Shown here piece by piece: positions 1-6,152 of a stretch of 10,196 bases of DNA; position 1 is the stretch's first letter; each line of letters begins with the position of its first letter. Made by a program: the position numbers and the translations under genes. The stretch comes from JANWHZ01 sp035545555 (GTDB lineage: Bacteria; Patescibacteriota; Saccharimonadia; Saccharimonadales; UBA4665), in NCBI GenBank assembly GCA_035545555.1, contig DASZYD010000042.1, forward strand, positions 1 through 10,196. Direction: 5' to 3'. The notes beneath the pieces were generated by a model that saw only the letters and a list, made by a program, of their open reading frames with translations, was not told where the DNA came from and searched no databases.

Positions 1-875
1 TGGGGCAGAGCTTAACCCTCAGCGGAATTACCGCCGCTGTGGTACCGGCCCTGGCGTTGTCGGCAGTGGTCATCCTGGTCAAACCGGCCACGATTATCGG
101 CACGCTTGGGTCGCTGGGATACAGCAAACGGGTCAGTTTTATGGCCAGCCTCAACCTCACGCAGATTGGAGAGTTCTCCATCGTCCTGGCGGTGTTGGCA
201 GTCAATACCGGATTGGCGAGCAAGGAGATCAGCACCATCATCACGCTGGTAGCCATCATTACCATAGCCTGCGCCTCCTACCTGACACAGCACGACAACA
301 CCCTGTTTGGATTGTTTGACCGCTGGAAGCCGCGGCTGTTCGAGCGTACGAAACAGTTAGAGCGGCGGCGCAGCCAAGGCTATCAGCTCATTATTTTCGG
401 CTACCACCGCGGCGGGCATGAGTTTATCAGAACCTTCCAGGGCCTGCATAAGCGCTACGTGGTGGTTGATTATGATCCGTCTATCGTTGACCTTTTGACT
501 GCAAAGCATATTCCCTGTATCTACGGTGATGCCACCGACAGCGAGCTCCTGGATGAACTGGGCGTGCAAGCCGCCAGGCTGGTGATCAGCACCATCAGCG
601 ACTTCGAAACAAACCAGCAGCTAGTGCGGCACATGAACCTCTTAAACCCCGAAGCGGTCGTAGTATGCAACGCCAACAGCTACGAGGAAGCGCTGCAGCT
701 CTACGAGCTGGGCTGTTCGTACGTCATCATCCCCCACCATGCCAGCAGCGAACACCTGAGCTCGCTTATCAGTCGCAACGGCATCGATCGCCGGCACTTT
801 GACCGCTACCGCGCCCGCCATCTCAAACATCTGCAGAACGATCACCCGTTGTCTGTCGCCGAGGATGCCGCCTAA
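1..875 (+). CDS. Kef-type (CPA2) cation:proton antiporter, C-terminal part, 5'-truncated by window edge
   Basis: The reading frame is open from base 3 to the TAA at 873-875 (290 residues), so the true start lies before the window; the GTG at 39 is internal. The first ~100 residues are hydrophobic and hold the last membrane segments of a CPA2 exchanger, including the family-typical stretch SLNLTQIGEFSIVLA. A charged linker (ERTKQLERRRS) leads to a cytoplasmic RCK/TrkA-N domain: LIIFGYHRGGHEF as the Rossmann loop, VVVDYDP ending strand 2 with the acidic residue that contacts the nucleotide ribose, and YGDATDSELLDELG. Family members exchange K+ or Na+ for H+ under NAD(H) or ligand control. The second glycine of the usual GxGxxG is His (GYHRGG), so nucleotide binding may be altered. 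Ion specificity cannot be read from this fragment. The gene is convergent with the next one and their ends overlap by 4 bp (872-875). Confidence 0.9.
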   Translation, partial: GQSLTLSGITAAVVPALALSAVVILVKPATIIGTLGSLGYSKRVSFMASLNLTQIGEFSIVLAVLAVNTGLASKEISTIITLVAIITIACASYLTQHDNTLFGLFDRWKPRLFERTKQLERRRSQGYQLIIFGYHRGGHEFIRTFQGLHKRYVVVDYDPSIVDLLTAKHIPCIYGDATDSELLDELGVQAARLVISTISDFETNQQLVRHMNLLNPEAVVVCNANSYEEALQLYELGCSYVIIPHHASSEHLSSLISRNGIDRRHFDRYRARHLKHLQNDHPLSVAEDAA

Positions 876-2449
876 GCGGCAACGGGCAGGAGTACCTCAG
901 GGCGGCGCTTCGCCGCCGCTTGCTTGCCGAGCCAGCGCAGTCGTAGTTTGCGCATAAATACGTCTGCAGCGGCAGGTTCTTGTTCGGCCGGCGCAGCCTT
1001 GGTCGGATCACGACCGGCGTCAAACTCATGCTGACAGTTACGACAAATATGGCATGGCCCTACTTCGGTCGGCTGGGGACTGCGGCACTGCGGGTTGCGA
1101 CAGTGCCCGCGCTGCCACTTCCAATCAGCAGGACTGTCGCTCTCAGCGCTTGTCGTGCCTCCCGTTGCTCCATGCTGATCGCTGCGGAATGTATTGCTCT
1201 GCTCGCCCATACAGCCCCCGCCGACGCTGACGTTCTGGCGCGCTACCTGACGGTCGAGCACCGCCTGCCGCCTCATAATATCTTCGACCGGCGCACCGTT
1301 CGCGCGCCGGATTTGTAGCTCTTTCTCACTATCGAAGATTGCCTGGGCGGTGGCCACGCCCAATTGGCCAATGACATGTTCGTTTCCCGTTACGACAGCT
1401 GCACGGACAGCGAGCAGGTTGCGCTTAGCGCGTTCCAGCACAGCCGCCAGCCGGCGGGTCATATGGTAGCCGCCATCAGCTTGTTGATGCTCCCTGATAA
1501 GCGCCAGGTCGGTGTCACTCCACTGGTGTTGCAGGGTAGCGATAAGCTGCTGTGGCGCAAACGTCGCGACGCCCTGGTAGAGGCTCTCGGCCAGCTCCTT
1601 CTCGAAGGCCAGCCACTCCTCGGCCGTCTGTTCGGCTTTGAGCCGGTATGCCGTTTGGTCAGCACGAAAACGCTCCAGCTGGCGGGCAACACTCCCGCGA
1701 GCCGCCTGGTCTTTAATATATGGCAGTACCGCTGCCACCAGATTCACCGGCCCATCGGCTACGGCAGCACGCGGCAATGCCAGCTCTTTGAACAGTTCCA
1801 TCACCGATACTGCAGAGTCAGGGTCGCGGAGCCGGAAGCCCTTACCAAAGATGTTATGCGGATCCTGCAGCATGCCTGTCCATGCCGCCAGCGGTATATC
1901 TCTGACCAGCAGTGACTCCATCCGCCGGCCGATTACCTTGCCGGTCCGGTCAGTTTCGAGAAATGAGACACGCACCGCATCGTCCGTCGCCAGGTGCTCT
2001 TGGCGGGCAACAGCTTCCGGCGCATCAGCACGGCTCATCCTGGGCGAGATGAACACCTGGGCATGCTCATAACATAGTTGCTCCTCACTATGCTGTGCTT
2101 CGGCCACTTCTACCGCAACCCGGTCGAGCGCCGGCTGTGAGAAGTGGTATAGACGGCCGGATTCGGCCACTTCGACCGCACATTTGCCCAACCACATGAA
2201 CATCCGCCGTGTGCGGCCATTAGCTTCCGTCGCTTCCTCGAGCCGCTGGAACGTTGTGGTCACGGCATAGGGCATCGCCAACTCCTGCACCGCCGTATAC
2301 AGGTTAATCCGTACTTCGTCTAACGCCTCGGGAGGATACTGACCGGTTCGTTGACGTGCCTCCAGCAAGTGATCCGCCTCTGTCAGGAGCCTCTTTTCGG
2401 CCAGCACCTCAGGGGCGCATGGCAACGGTGCGGATTCGGCGGCCGTCAT
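872..2449 (-). CDS. Conserved-looking protein of unknown function with C-terminal Cys-rich zinc ribbon (525 aa)
   Basis: I do not recognise a named family. The ATG at 2449 is preceded by GGTGA four bases upstream, a usable Shine-Dalgarno (SD), and lies 4 bp after the stop of the DUF6580 gene, which suggests translational coupling. Residues 1-130 are mostly helical and acidic. A mixed stretch follows (VFISPRMSRADAPEAVA, then VRVSFLETDRTGKVIGRR and DPHNIFGKGFRLRDPDSA), then charged helices to about residue 405. A small GGGC motif (Cys413) and a Ser/Gly/Thr-rich linker precede a compact Cys cluster, C450-x4-C455-x10-C466-x2-C469-x2-C472, typical of a zinc ribbon. The tail is Lys/Arg-rich. There is no signal peptide or membrane segment, so it is probably cytoplasmic. 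It is the last gene of the riboswitch-headed operon, but nothing in its sequence shows a B12-related activity. A nucleic-acid-binding or scaffold role is possible from the ribbon and basic tail, as inference only. Confidence 0.85.
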   Translation of the reverse strand: MTAAESAPLPCAPEVLAEKRLLTEADHLLEARQRTGQYPPEALDEVRINLYTAVQELAMPYAVTTTFQRLEEATEANGRTRRMFMWLGKCAVEVAESGRLYHFSQPALDRVAVEVAEAQHSEEQLCYEHAQVFISPRMSRADAPEAVARQEHLATDDAVRVSFLETDRTGKVIGRRMESLLVRDIPLAAWTGMLQDPHNIFGKGFRLRDPDSAVSVMELFKELALPRAAVADGPVNLVAAVLPYIKDQAARGSVARQLERFRADQTAYRLKAEQTAEEWLAFEKELAESLYQGVATFAPQQLIATLQHQWSDTDLALIREHQQADGGYHMTRRLAAVLERAKRNLLAVRAAVVTGNEHVIGQLGVATAQAIFDSEKELQIRRANGAPVEDIMRRQAVLDRQVARQNVSVGGGCMGEQSNTFRSDQHGATGGTTSAESDSPADWKWQRGHCRNPQCRSPQPTEVGPCHICRNCQHEFDAGRDPTKAAPAEQEPAAADVFMRKLRLRWLGKQAAAKRRPEVLLPVAA

Positions 2450-2453
2450 ATGT

Positions 2454-2999
2454 TCACCGCAGGTACGCAGCTTTGACGGATAATTGCACTATACCCGCCC
2501 GGGCATAGTGCAGCGCGCCGAACAGTAGCCCGGTATACAGCAAGTCGCTCAGCAGGCTGCTGCGGAAAAACGGCAGAGCCAGCACGTAGCACTGCGCCAA
2601 ACCGTCCGCCGTGTGCGCGTACATGCCGCCAAATGCCCACACCGCGAAGTTCGTGACCATAAAAAAGAAGATCGAGGCGCCAACGGTCAACGCCGCACCT
2701 TTCAGGAGCGATGGACGCCGCAACCATGTGCTGGAGGCCAGGGCGATGACGACGTAGCACGCCCACACAATGGGCATGATGTCGTAAAAACCTATGAAAA
2801 GATCCGACGCGATCATGACCGCCAGCGGCACCCAGACAGCCCAGCGGCGTGGCAACACCGCACCGCCGAACAGGGCGATGGCCGTGACCGGCGCGAAGTT
2901 GGCAGGGTGCGGTACCAGGCGTGCGCCGGCTCCAAGCCCGATGAGCATCAGTGCGACCAGCAGTTCAGCCCGCGGCAAGCGTTTTATTGCAACTTCCAT
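2454..2999 (-). CDS. DUF6580-family putative transporter, ECF S-component-like; probable corrinoid uptake
   Basis: This is a 181-residue polytopic membrane protein with about five or six hydrophobic segments. The family hallmarks are clear: ARLVPHPANFAPVTAIALFGGA near the N terminus (positions 27-47), IASDLFIGFYD (63-73), FFFMVTNFAVWAFGGMY (111-127) and CYVLALPFFRSSLLSDLLYT (137-156). DUF6580 proteins resemble the substrate-binding S components of ECF transporters; their substrates are largely unproven. I chose ATG 2999 because GGAG lies 10 bases upstream; the frame stays open to an ATG at 3077, but that start would add 26 residues lying over the end of the DUF4430 gene. With ATG 2999 the two genes overlap by 16 bp, so translation is likely coupled. 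The cobalamin riboswitch at the head of the operon makes B12 or another corrinoid the best substrate guess. No ECF energising genes (EcfA/EcfT) lie in the window, so it must share them from elsewhere or act alone. Confidence 0.9.
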   Translation of the reverse strand: MEVAIKRLPRAELLVALMLIGLGAGARLVPHPANFAPVTAIALFGGAVLPRRWAVWVPLAVMIASDLFIGFYDIMPIVWACYVVIALASSTWLRRPSLLKGAALTVGASIFFFMVTNFAVWAFGGMYAHTADGLAQCYVLALPFFRSSLLSDLLYTGLLFGALHYARAGIVQLSVKAAYLR

Positions 3000-3364
3000 G
3001 TCAGCGTATCTCCGGCTTTCGTTACGTAGGCCCCGGCACCCACGTTCGCCGGTTTGCCGTTTATATAGAATGTCCAATACTTCGGACCATTGCCTTGTAC
3101 GCCGTTAATCGATGTCACCAGGTCGCCGAACGAGTAGTGCTTGGTCTGCACCGTGGCGTGCTGTTTCAATAGCGTCAGCGCATCCACATCGGTTTGGCCA
3201 TGATAGCTCATCTGCACGAGCTGATGCTGCCCATTCATAACGGTCGTAACACGGTGCGCCGGTGCGTTCGCCACGTACGCCCAGGTGCCGCCCAGTGCGG
3301 CCAGCACGGCCACGGCCGCCGCCACACTATAGAGCTTGCTATGTCTGAGAGCTGCTCGGCTCAT
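2984..3364 (-). CDS. DUF4430 (transcobalamin-like C-terminal) domain protein, secreted or membrane-anchored
   Basis: This is a 126-residue protein with a basic N terminus and one hydrophobic segment (residues 12-33) that acts as signal peptide or anchor; there is no lipobox Cys. The rest is one DUF4430 domain, with the diagnostic pattern FGDLVTSINGVQGNGPKYW (79-97), TFYINGKPANVGAGAYV (98-114) and a final KAGDTLTWKL. The domain resembles the C-terminal beta-domain of eukaryotic transcobalamin/intrinsic factor, and in bacteria it often accompanies transport proteins. The start is certain: AGGAGG (3375-3370) lies 5 bases before the ATG. A cobalamin riboswitch lies upstream and the DUF6580 transporter gene overlaps downstream, so the likely job is capturing corrinoid outside the membrane and passing it to the transporter. 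The role is inferred; the domain call is firm. Confidence 0.92.
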   Translation of the reverse strand: MSRAALRHSKLYSVAAAVAVLAALGGTWAYVANAPAHRVTTVMNGQHQLVQMSYHGQTDVDALTLLKQHATVQTKHYSFGDLVTSINGVQGNGPKYWTFYINGKPANVGAGAYVTKAGDTLTWKLQ

Positions 3365-3434
3365 GCTTCCCTCCTACGTCCCAGGGCGGTGCAGTGAGCC
3401 GGGTATGTTAAGCCGGCGCGCTCCTGCTCGGGAG
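3365..3434 (-). promoter_or_regulatory. Riboswitch expression platform and strong SD for the DUF4430 gene
   Basis: The 70 nt between aptamer and start codon hold a CTCC/GGAG hairpin directly after the aptamer (3434-3431 with 3424-3421), then a GC-only hairpin GCCGG/CCGGC with a 10-nt loop (3417-3398), and then AGGAGG at 3375-3370. Neither hairpin is followed by a T-run, so transcription termination is unlikely and translational control is the better guess. The UCUCC at the aptamer edge can instead pair with GGAGG of the SD, and CCCT (3386-3383) can pair with AGGG of the SD. These alternatives are by eye; I cannot compute energies or resolve a loop-loop contact. Confidence 0.5.
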
Positions 3435-3513
3435 ACTTTTAGAACCGTATCTGGCTTTACAGTTGCGGCACAGCCGGGGAATTGCGCCCCGTTTCCGGTC
3501 TGATTGGTAAAGT
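3435..3513 (-). ncRNA. Cobalamin riboswitch aptamer, compact (class II-like), upstream of DUF4430-DUF6580
   Basis: Read on the minus strand, the leader carries the conserved cobalamin core in order: GGAAAC, a GGGG/CCCC hairpin with loop CGCAATT (3490-3476), then GCTGTGCCGCAACTGTAA (3473-3456), then the B12-box-like AGCCAGATACGG (3456-3445, reading into GGTT). Pairings seen: closing stem ACTTT (3513-3509) with AAAGT (3439-3435); GACCG (3500-3496) with CGGTT (3447-3443, one G-U); GGCT (3475-3472) with AGCC (3456-3453). The long peripheral arm usually found between the CUGUAA and B12-box elements in the btuB type is missing, so the aptamer is only about 79 nt, like the short class II form. Such RNAs bind B12 and shut down downstream uptake or synthesis genes. 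The extended -10 at 3529-3521 would start the transcript at about 3514, exactly at the first stem. Confidence 0.82.
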
Positions 3514-3519
3514 ATCTAG

Positions 3520-3554
3520 TACTATAGCAGCCGCATGGGGCGCTAGATATAGTA
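3520..3554. repeat. Inverted repeat TACTATA / TATAGTA over the riboswitch promoter
   Basis: Perfect 7-bp arms at 3520-3526 and 3548-3554 are separated by 21 bp, with arm centres 28 bp apart. The left arm contains the -10 hexamer of the minus-strand promoter. It could be a protein operator, or chance in an AT-rich promoter patch. The rest of 3514-3579 contains no gene and no recognisable terminator. Confidence 0.3.
3521..3529 (-). promoter_or_regulatory. Extended -10 promoter of the riboswitch operon
   Basis: On the minus strand, TGC followed by TATAGT forms an extended -10 (TGn plus a 5/6 match). No good -35 lies 16-18 bases upstream, which extended -10 promoters can tolerate. The predicted start at about 3514 coincides with the first paired base of the riboswitch closing stem, which supports the call. 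Confidence 0.55.
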
Positions 3555-3579
3555 TTTTTGAGTACGATCCGCTGCCGTT

Positions 3580-4248
3580 TTACCGCAAGCGAAAACGCTG
3601 CACGATCGCTGTAAAGATCGTATAGTCGGGGTTGGCGCTATTGTCGGTATAGGTTATGAGGAGGTGGTGCGTGCCTGTCGTGGCGCCTGTCAGGCTAATG
3701 CCACTACCTCCCTCCGCTGAGCCGATGCCTACTACATCCCGCTCGTAGTTACCGGTATCGCAATTGAATGTCACGCCCTCCCACTTGGCCACGACTGACG
3801 CCTGGCCCTGCACGGCTTTTTGCGTGAAGTTCACACAGTTATCCGACACATCGCCGATGATGCTCAGATGGTCACCGTCCGCCTCCACCGGCAAGAGGCG
3901 GTTCACTGCCAAGCCAGTCGGCAGGTTGTCGAGGTATATATCAACGCGCCGCGTTGCATCATTGCCGCTGCCCTGCCAGCTGTACATGGTGTAGGGCGTA
4001 TGCGGATTATCGGCAGCATGCCAGCCGTCCGGCAGATCGATAGTAAACGCCGGCTCTGTCAGATGCTGCAAGGGGATAGTGGCAGCTGCCACGGTACGTG
4101 TCACCGGCTTGGATTGGTGGAGGGCGGTGTGTGCCTGCAGCACGGTGTGTAGCCAGAGATATCCGCCGGCCAACACGCCAAGACCAAGCACAGCCGCAGC
4201 ACCGAGTAGCCAACTATGTCGTGCCCGCCGGTGCCCCATCTGGTACAT
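3580..4248 (-). CDS. Single-pass membrane-anchored extracytoplasmic protein, function unknown (222 aa)
   Basis: The N terminus is short and basic (HRRARH) and is followed by one hydrophobic segment (residues 13-36), with the remainder outside. The exported part starts with an Ala/Gln/Thr-rich linker and then FTIDLPDGWHAADNP (68-82), the opening pattern of PsbP/Mog1-like folds, with beta-rich sequence to the end (DIYLDNLP, SVVAKWEGVTFNC, HHLLITYTDN, FTAIVQRFRL). Two Cys (138 and 163) could form a disulfide. I do not recognise a specific family; the PsbP-like fold is inference. The start is the first ATG; AGGAG lies 12 bases upstream, a long spacing, and the second ATG (4239) has no better site. 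It follows the LexA-like gene by 36 bp on the same strand and is probably co-transcribed with it. Confidence 0.8.
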   Translation of the reverse strand: MYQMGHRRARHSWLLGAAAVLGLGVLAGGYLWLHTVLQAHTALHQSKPVTRTVAAATIPLQHLTEPAFTIDLPDGWHAADNPHTPYTMYSWQGSGNDATRRVDIYLDNLPTGLAVNRLLPVEADGDHLSIIGDVSDNCVNFTQKAVQGQASVVAKWEGVTFNCDTGNYERDVVGIGSAEGGSGISLTGATTGTHHLLITYTDNSANPDYTIFTAIVQRFRLR

Positions 4249-4284
4249 TGCTCTGCCCTGCTCCTGCCACCTATTATACGCGGG

Positions 4285-4773
4285 CTATCGTGCAGCGGCG
4301 TGCCGCCGCGGATGCTGCTTGAGCGCGGCCAGCCGCGGCTGGAAGCTGTGCGACGCCCCTTCCAGCCCCAACACCTGCAGCGCTGCCGCCAGTACATACA
4401 ACGCGTTGAGCTCTGTTTCATCCAGCGCTTCGGCCGTTTCGGCCTGAGCAAACGCATGCTCAACTTTTTCGATCAGCCACTTTTCTTCTGCCGGCATGAT
4501 CTGATTCGACGTCACGCCCGTCGGCTCGGCCGGGTGGGTCAGCTCCAACGACCGCGCCGAGTAGTCGCGCTTGCGCAAATGCCCCCGCTTGATCAGGCTG
4601 TTCACATGCAGCGCGACTGTAGCGACCGAGGTATACTGCAGCCCGCTCATAATTTCCCGGTAGCTTGGACTGTAGCCGTGCTGCACGATGAACTGCTCAA
4701 TAAAGCTTAGCAGTTCTCGCTGTTTCTTGGTCGGCCGGATTGGCTCTGCCGCGTCTGTTTGCTTTCCGTTCAT
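4285..4773 (-). CDS. LexA-type winged-helix DNA-binding protein lacking the S24 peptidase domain (162 aa)
   Basis: Residues 14-78 match the LexA N-terminal DNA-binding domain: PTKKQRELLSFIEQFIVQHG, YSPSYREIMSGLQYTS, VATVALHVNSLIKRGHLRK and SARSLEL line up with the LexA pattern in order. After that the protein departs from LexA: residues 93-150 form acidic, Ala-rich helices (EEKWLIEKVEHAFAQAETAEALDE) with no Ala-Gly cleavage site and no Ser/Lys catalytic pair. It therefore cannot self-cleave like SOS LexA, and is more likely a simple regulator with a dimerising or ligand-sensing tail. The start is the only usable one (an in-frame TGA lies 9 codons upstream), yet the only SD-like bases (GGTGG) are too close to the ATG. 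It lies 32 bp after the glycan ligase gene. Its target is unknown; the flanking glycan, anchored-protein and B12 promoters are the obvious candidates. Confidence 0.85.
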   Translation of the reverse strand: MNGKQTDAAEPIRPTKKQRELLSFIEQFIVQHGYSPSYREIMSGLQYTSVATVALHVNSLIKRGHLRKRDYSARSLELTHPAEPTGVTSNQIMPAEEKWLIEKVEHAFAQAETAEALDETELNALYVLAAALQVLGLEGASHSFQPRLAALKQHPRRHAAAR

Positions 4774-4805
4774 ACCACCATAGTACGTCCAACTGCCTCA
4801 ATACG

Positions 4806-6152
4806 CTACTGCTTTTCGGATGCCGGCGCCGGTCGGGCCAGCGCCATAGCCGCCAACCCCCAGAATACATACGCCAGTGTGTCGTCTGCCCAGGCATGGG
4901 TAAACAGATTGACGGCCGCCAGGCCGGCCAGCGCTGCCACCATGCCCAGCGCCAGCCGATCAGCGCGTCGCCGCCACAGCAGGCGCGCAAGCAGTACGTT
5001 GATACCTACGAACAGGAGCAAGCCAAGCCAGCCGGTCTCCTGGCCGATCTGGATGAAGTAGTTTTCCGCCAGCCGGGCCGGATGACTCTTGTTGTAGACC
5101 GATGCCGGGCCCGCCGTGCCGGTGCCGCGGCCAAACGGCTGATGAATGAGGTCGTGCAGGCCGCTACTGAGCGCCGACACATGGCCAGCGTCGGATGTCG
5201 TTGCCACCGCCGAATGCTCCTGCGTGTGCCAAAAGATATTCTGGAAGGCCGTATTGTCGTGCAGCACGGCCGCGCCCACGGCCGCTATAATCATCAAGCC
5301 GGCAACACCCATCGCCGCTGCACGCCAAGCCCGCGCCGTGCGCAGGCGTGCCACGCCAAGCACCGCCACAGCCGCCACCGCGCCAAGCCAAGCGCCGCGT
5401 GAAAAGCTGAGTGCCAGCGCTGCGGCCGCGCCGCCGGCCAGCAGCGCATAACGCCACTGACGCAGCCGTTGCCATGAGGCCAGTACCAGGCTGAGTACGA
5501 CGACCAGGTAGGCGCCAAGCGGGTTCGCCCCGCGCAACGTGGACAGAATCCGGATATAGTGCACATTATTATTGATGTCGGCATACGGAAAGATTGTGGC
5601 CGAGCTGTAGCCGAAGTGCCGCAAAAAGTCGTACGGCAGCACGAAGTATTGCAGGAGTCCAAAGGTAATCACCATGGCCGCCGGCCAAAACGCCAGTCGT
5701 CGCCAGGCCGCGGACAATCCCGGCACTGCCAGGGCGATAACCCACACTGCCACAAAGAACAGCAAAAAGCGGCAGTTCACAATCAACCCATAGCCCAACG
5801 CCACATAATTGACCTGGTGCAGGCCGTGGGCGACAATGCCCCATATAACCTGTACCGTAAGGTACGTGGCAATCAGCCATGTCAGTTTGGCGCCACAGAT
5901 TGTCCGGCGGATATCCGGCCGCCTACACAACAGATAGCCGGCGCCCGCGACCAAGAACAGCAGCAAGAACTCTTTCCAGAGACGCAGCAGCGTGTAGTGA
6001 CCGACCAGTTGGCTCAGCCAGACGGTCAGAAAGGCATGGAATGGCAGCAGGATGAGGATGAGCGCCGCGCCGGCGCCGAGCAGCCAGGCCAATCTGCCCG
6101 CCGACCGGTTGCCAAGCTGGCGAGGGGTCAATCCGGCAGGTTGCGTTTTCAT
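4806..6152 (-). CDS. O-antigen ligase/polymerase family membrane protein (Wzy_C)
   Basis: This is a 448-residue polytopic membrane protein with about ten to twelve hydrophobic segments and one large outside loop (about 296-372), the normal size and plan of the family. Landmarks: ILSTLRGANPLGAYLVVVLS (202-221), LSFSRGAWLGA (248-258) holding the family Arg (R252), FGRGTGTAG (340-348) and AENYFIQIGQETGWLG (362-377). In WaaL the last motif normally begins with His-Asn; here it is Glu-Asn, as seen in many Wzy-like polymerases. The role is polymerising or transferring undecaprenyl-linked glycan at the outer face of the membrane. In a monoderm this would be polysaccharide polymerisation, attachment to the wall, or protein O-glycosylation; the sequence does not decide. 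It diverges from the initiating sugar transferase across 24 bp. No SD precedes the ATG. Confidence 0.88.
   Translation of the reverse strand: MKTQPAGLTPRQLGNRSAGRLAWLLGAGAALILILLPFHAFLTVWLSQLVGHYTLLRLWKEFLLLFLVAGAGYLLCRRPDIRRTICGAKLTWLIATYLTVQVIWGIVAHGLHQVNYVALGYGLIVNCRFLLFFVAVWVIALAVPGLSAAWRRLAFWPAAMVITFGLLQYFVLPYDFLRHFGYSSATIFPYADINNNVHYIRILSTLRGANPLGAYLVVVLSLVLASWQRLRQWRYALLAGGAAAALALSFSRGAWLGAVAAVAVLGVARLRTARAWRAAAMGVAGLMIIAAVGAAVLHDNTAFQNIFWHTQEHSAVATTSDAGHVSALSSGLHDLIHQPFGRGTGTAGPASVYNKSHPARLAENYFIQIGQETGWLGLLLFVGINVLLARLLWRRRADRLALGMVAALAGLAAVNLFTHAWADDTLAYVFWGLAAMALARPAPASEKQ

Noticed and set aside
39..41. GTG as start of the antiporter gene
   Set aside because: The frame is open to the window edge and the protein is clearly missing most of its membrane domain, so the GTG codes an internal Val.
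980..2072. Several plus-strand ORFs of 110-180 codons inside the 872-2449 gene
   Set aside because: They are Arg/Ser/Ala-rich shadow frames of a GC-rich gene, mutually overlapping and without domains, while the minus frame is one continuous 525-codon ORF.
3000..3077. 26-residue extension of the DUF6580 protein to ATG 3077
   Set aside because: It would lie across the end of the DUF4430 gene and is not hydrophobic; ATG 2999 has GGAG upstream and gives the family-typical N terminus.
3421..3440. CTCCT-GCTC-GGGAG hairpin followed by ACTTTT as a plus-strand terminator
   Set aside because: No plus-strand gene ends nearby, and these bases are better explained as the minus-strand riboswitch edge.
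3576..3597. Hairpin CGTTTT/AAAACG at the end of the anchored-protein gene as an intrinsic terminator
   Set aside because: The stem is AT-rich, straddles the stop codon and has no T-run after it on the minus strand.
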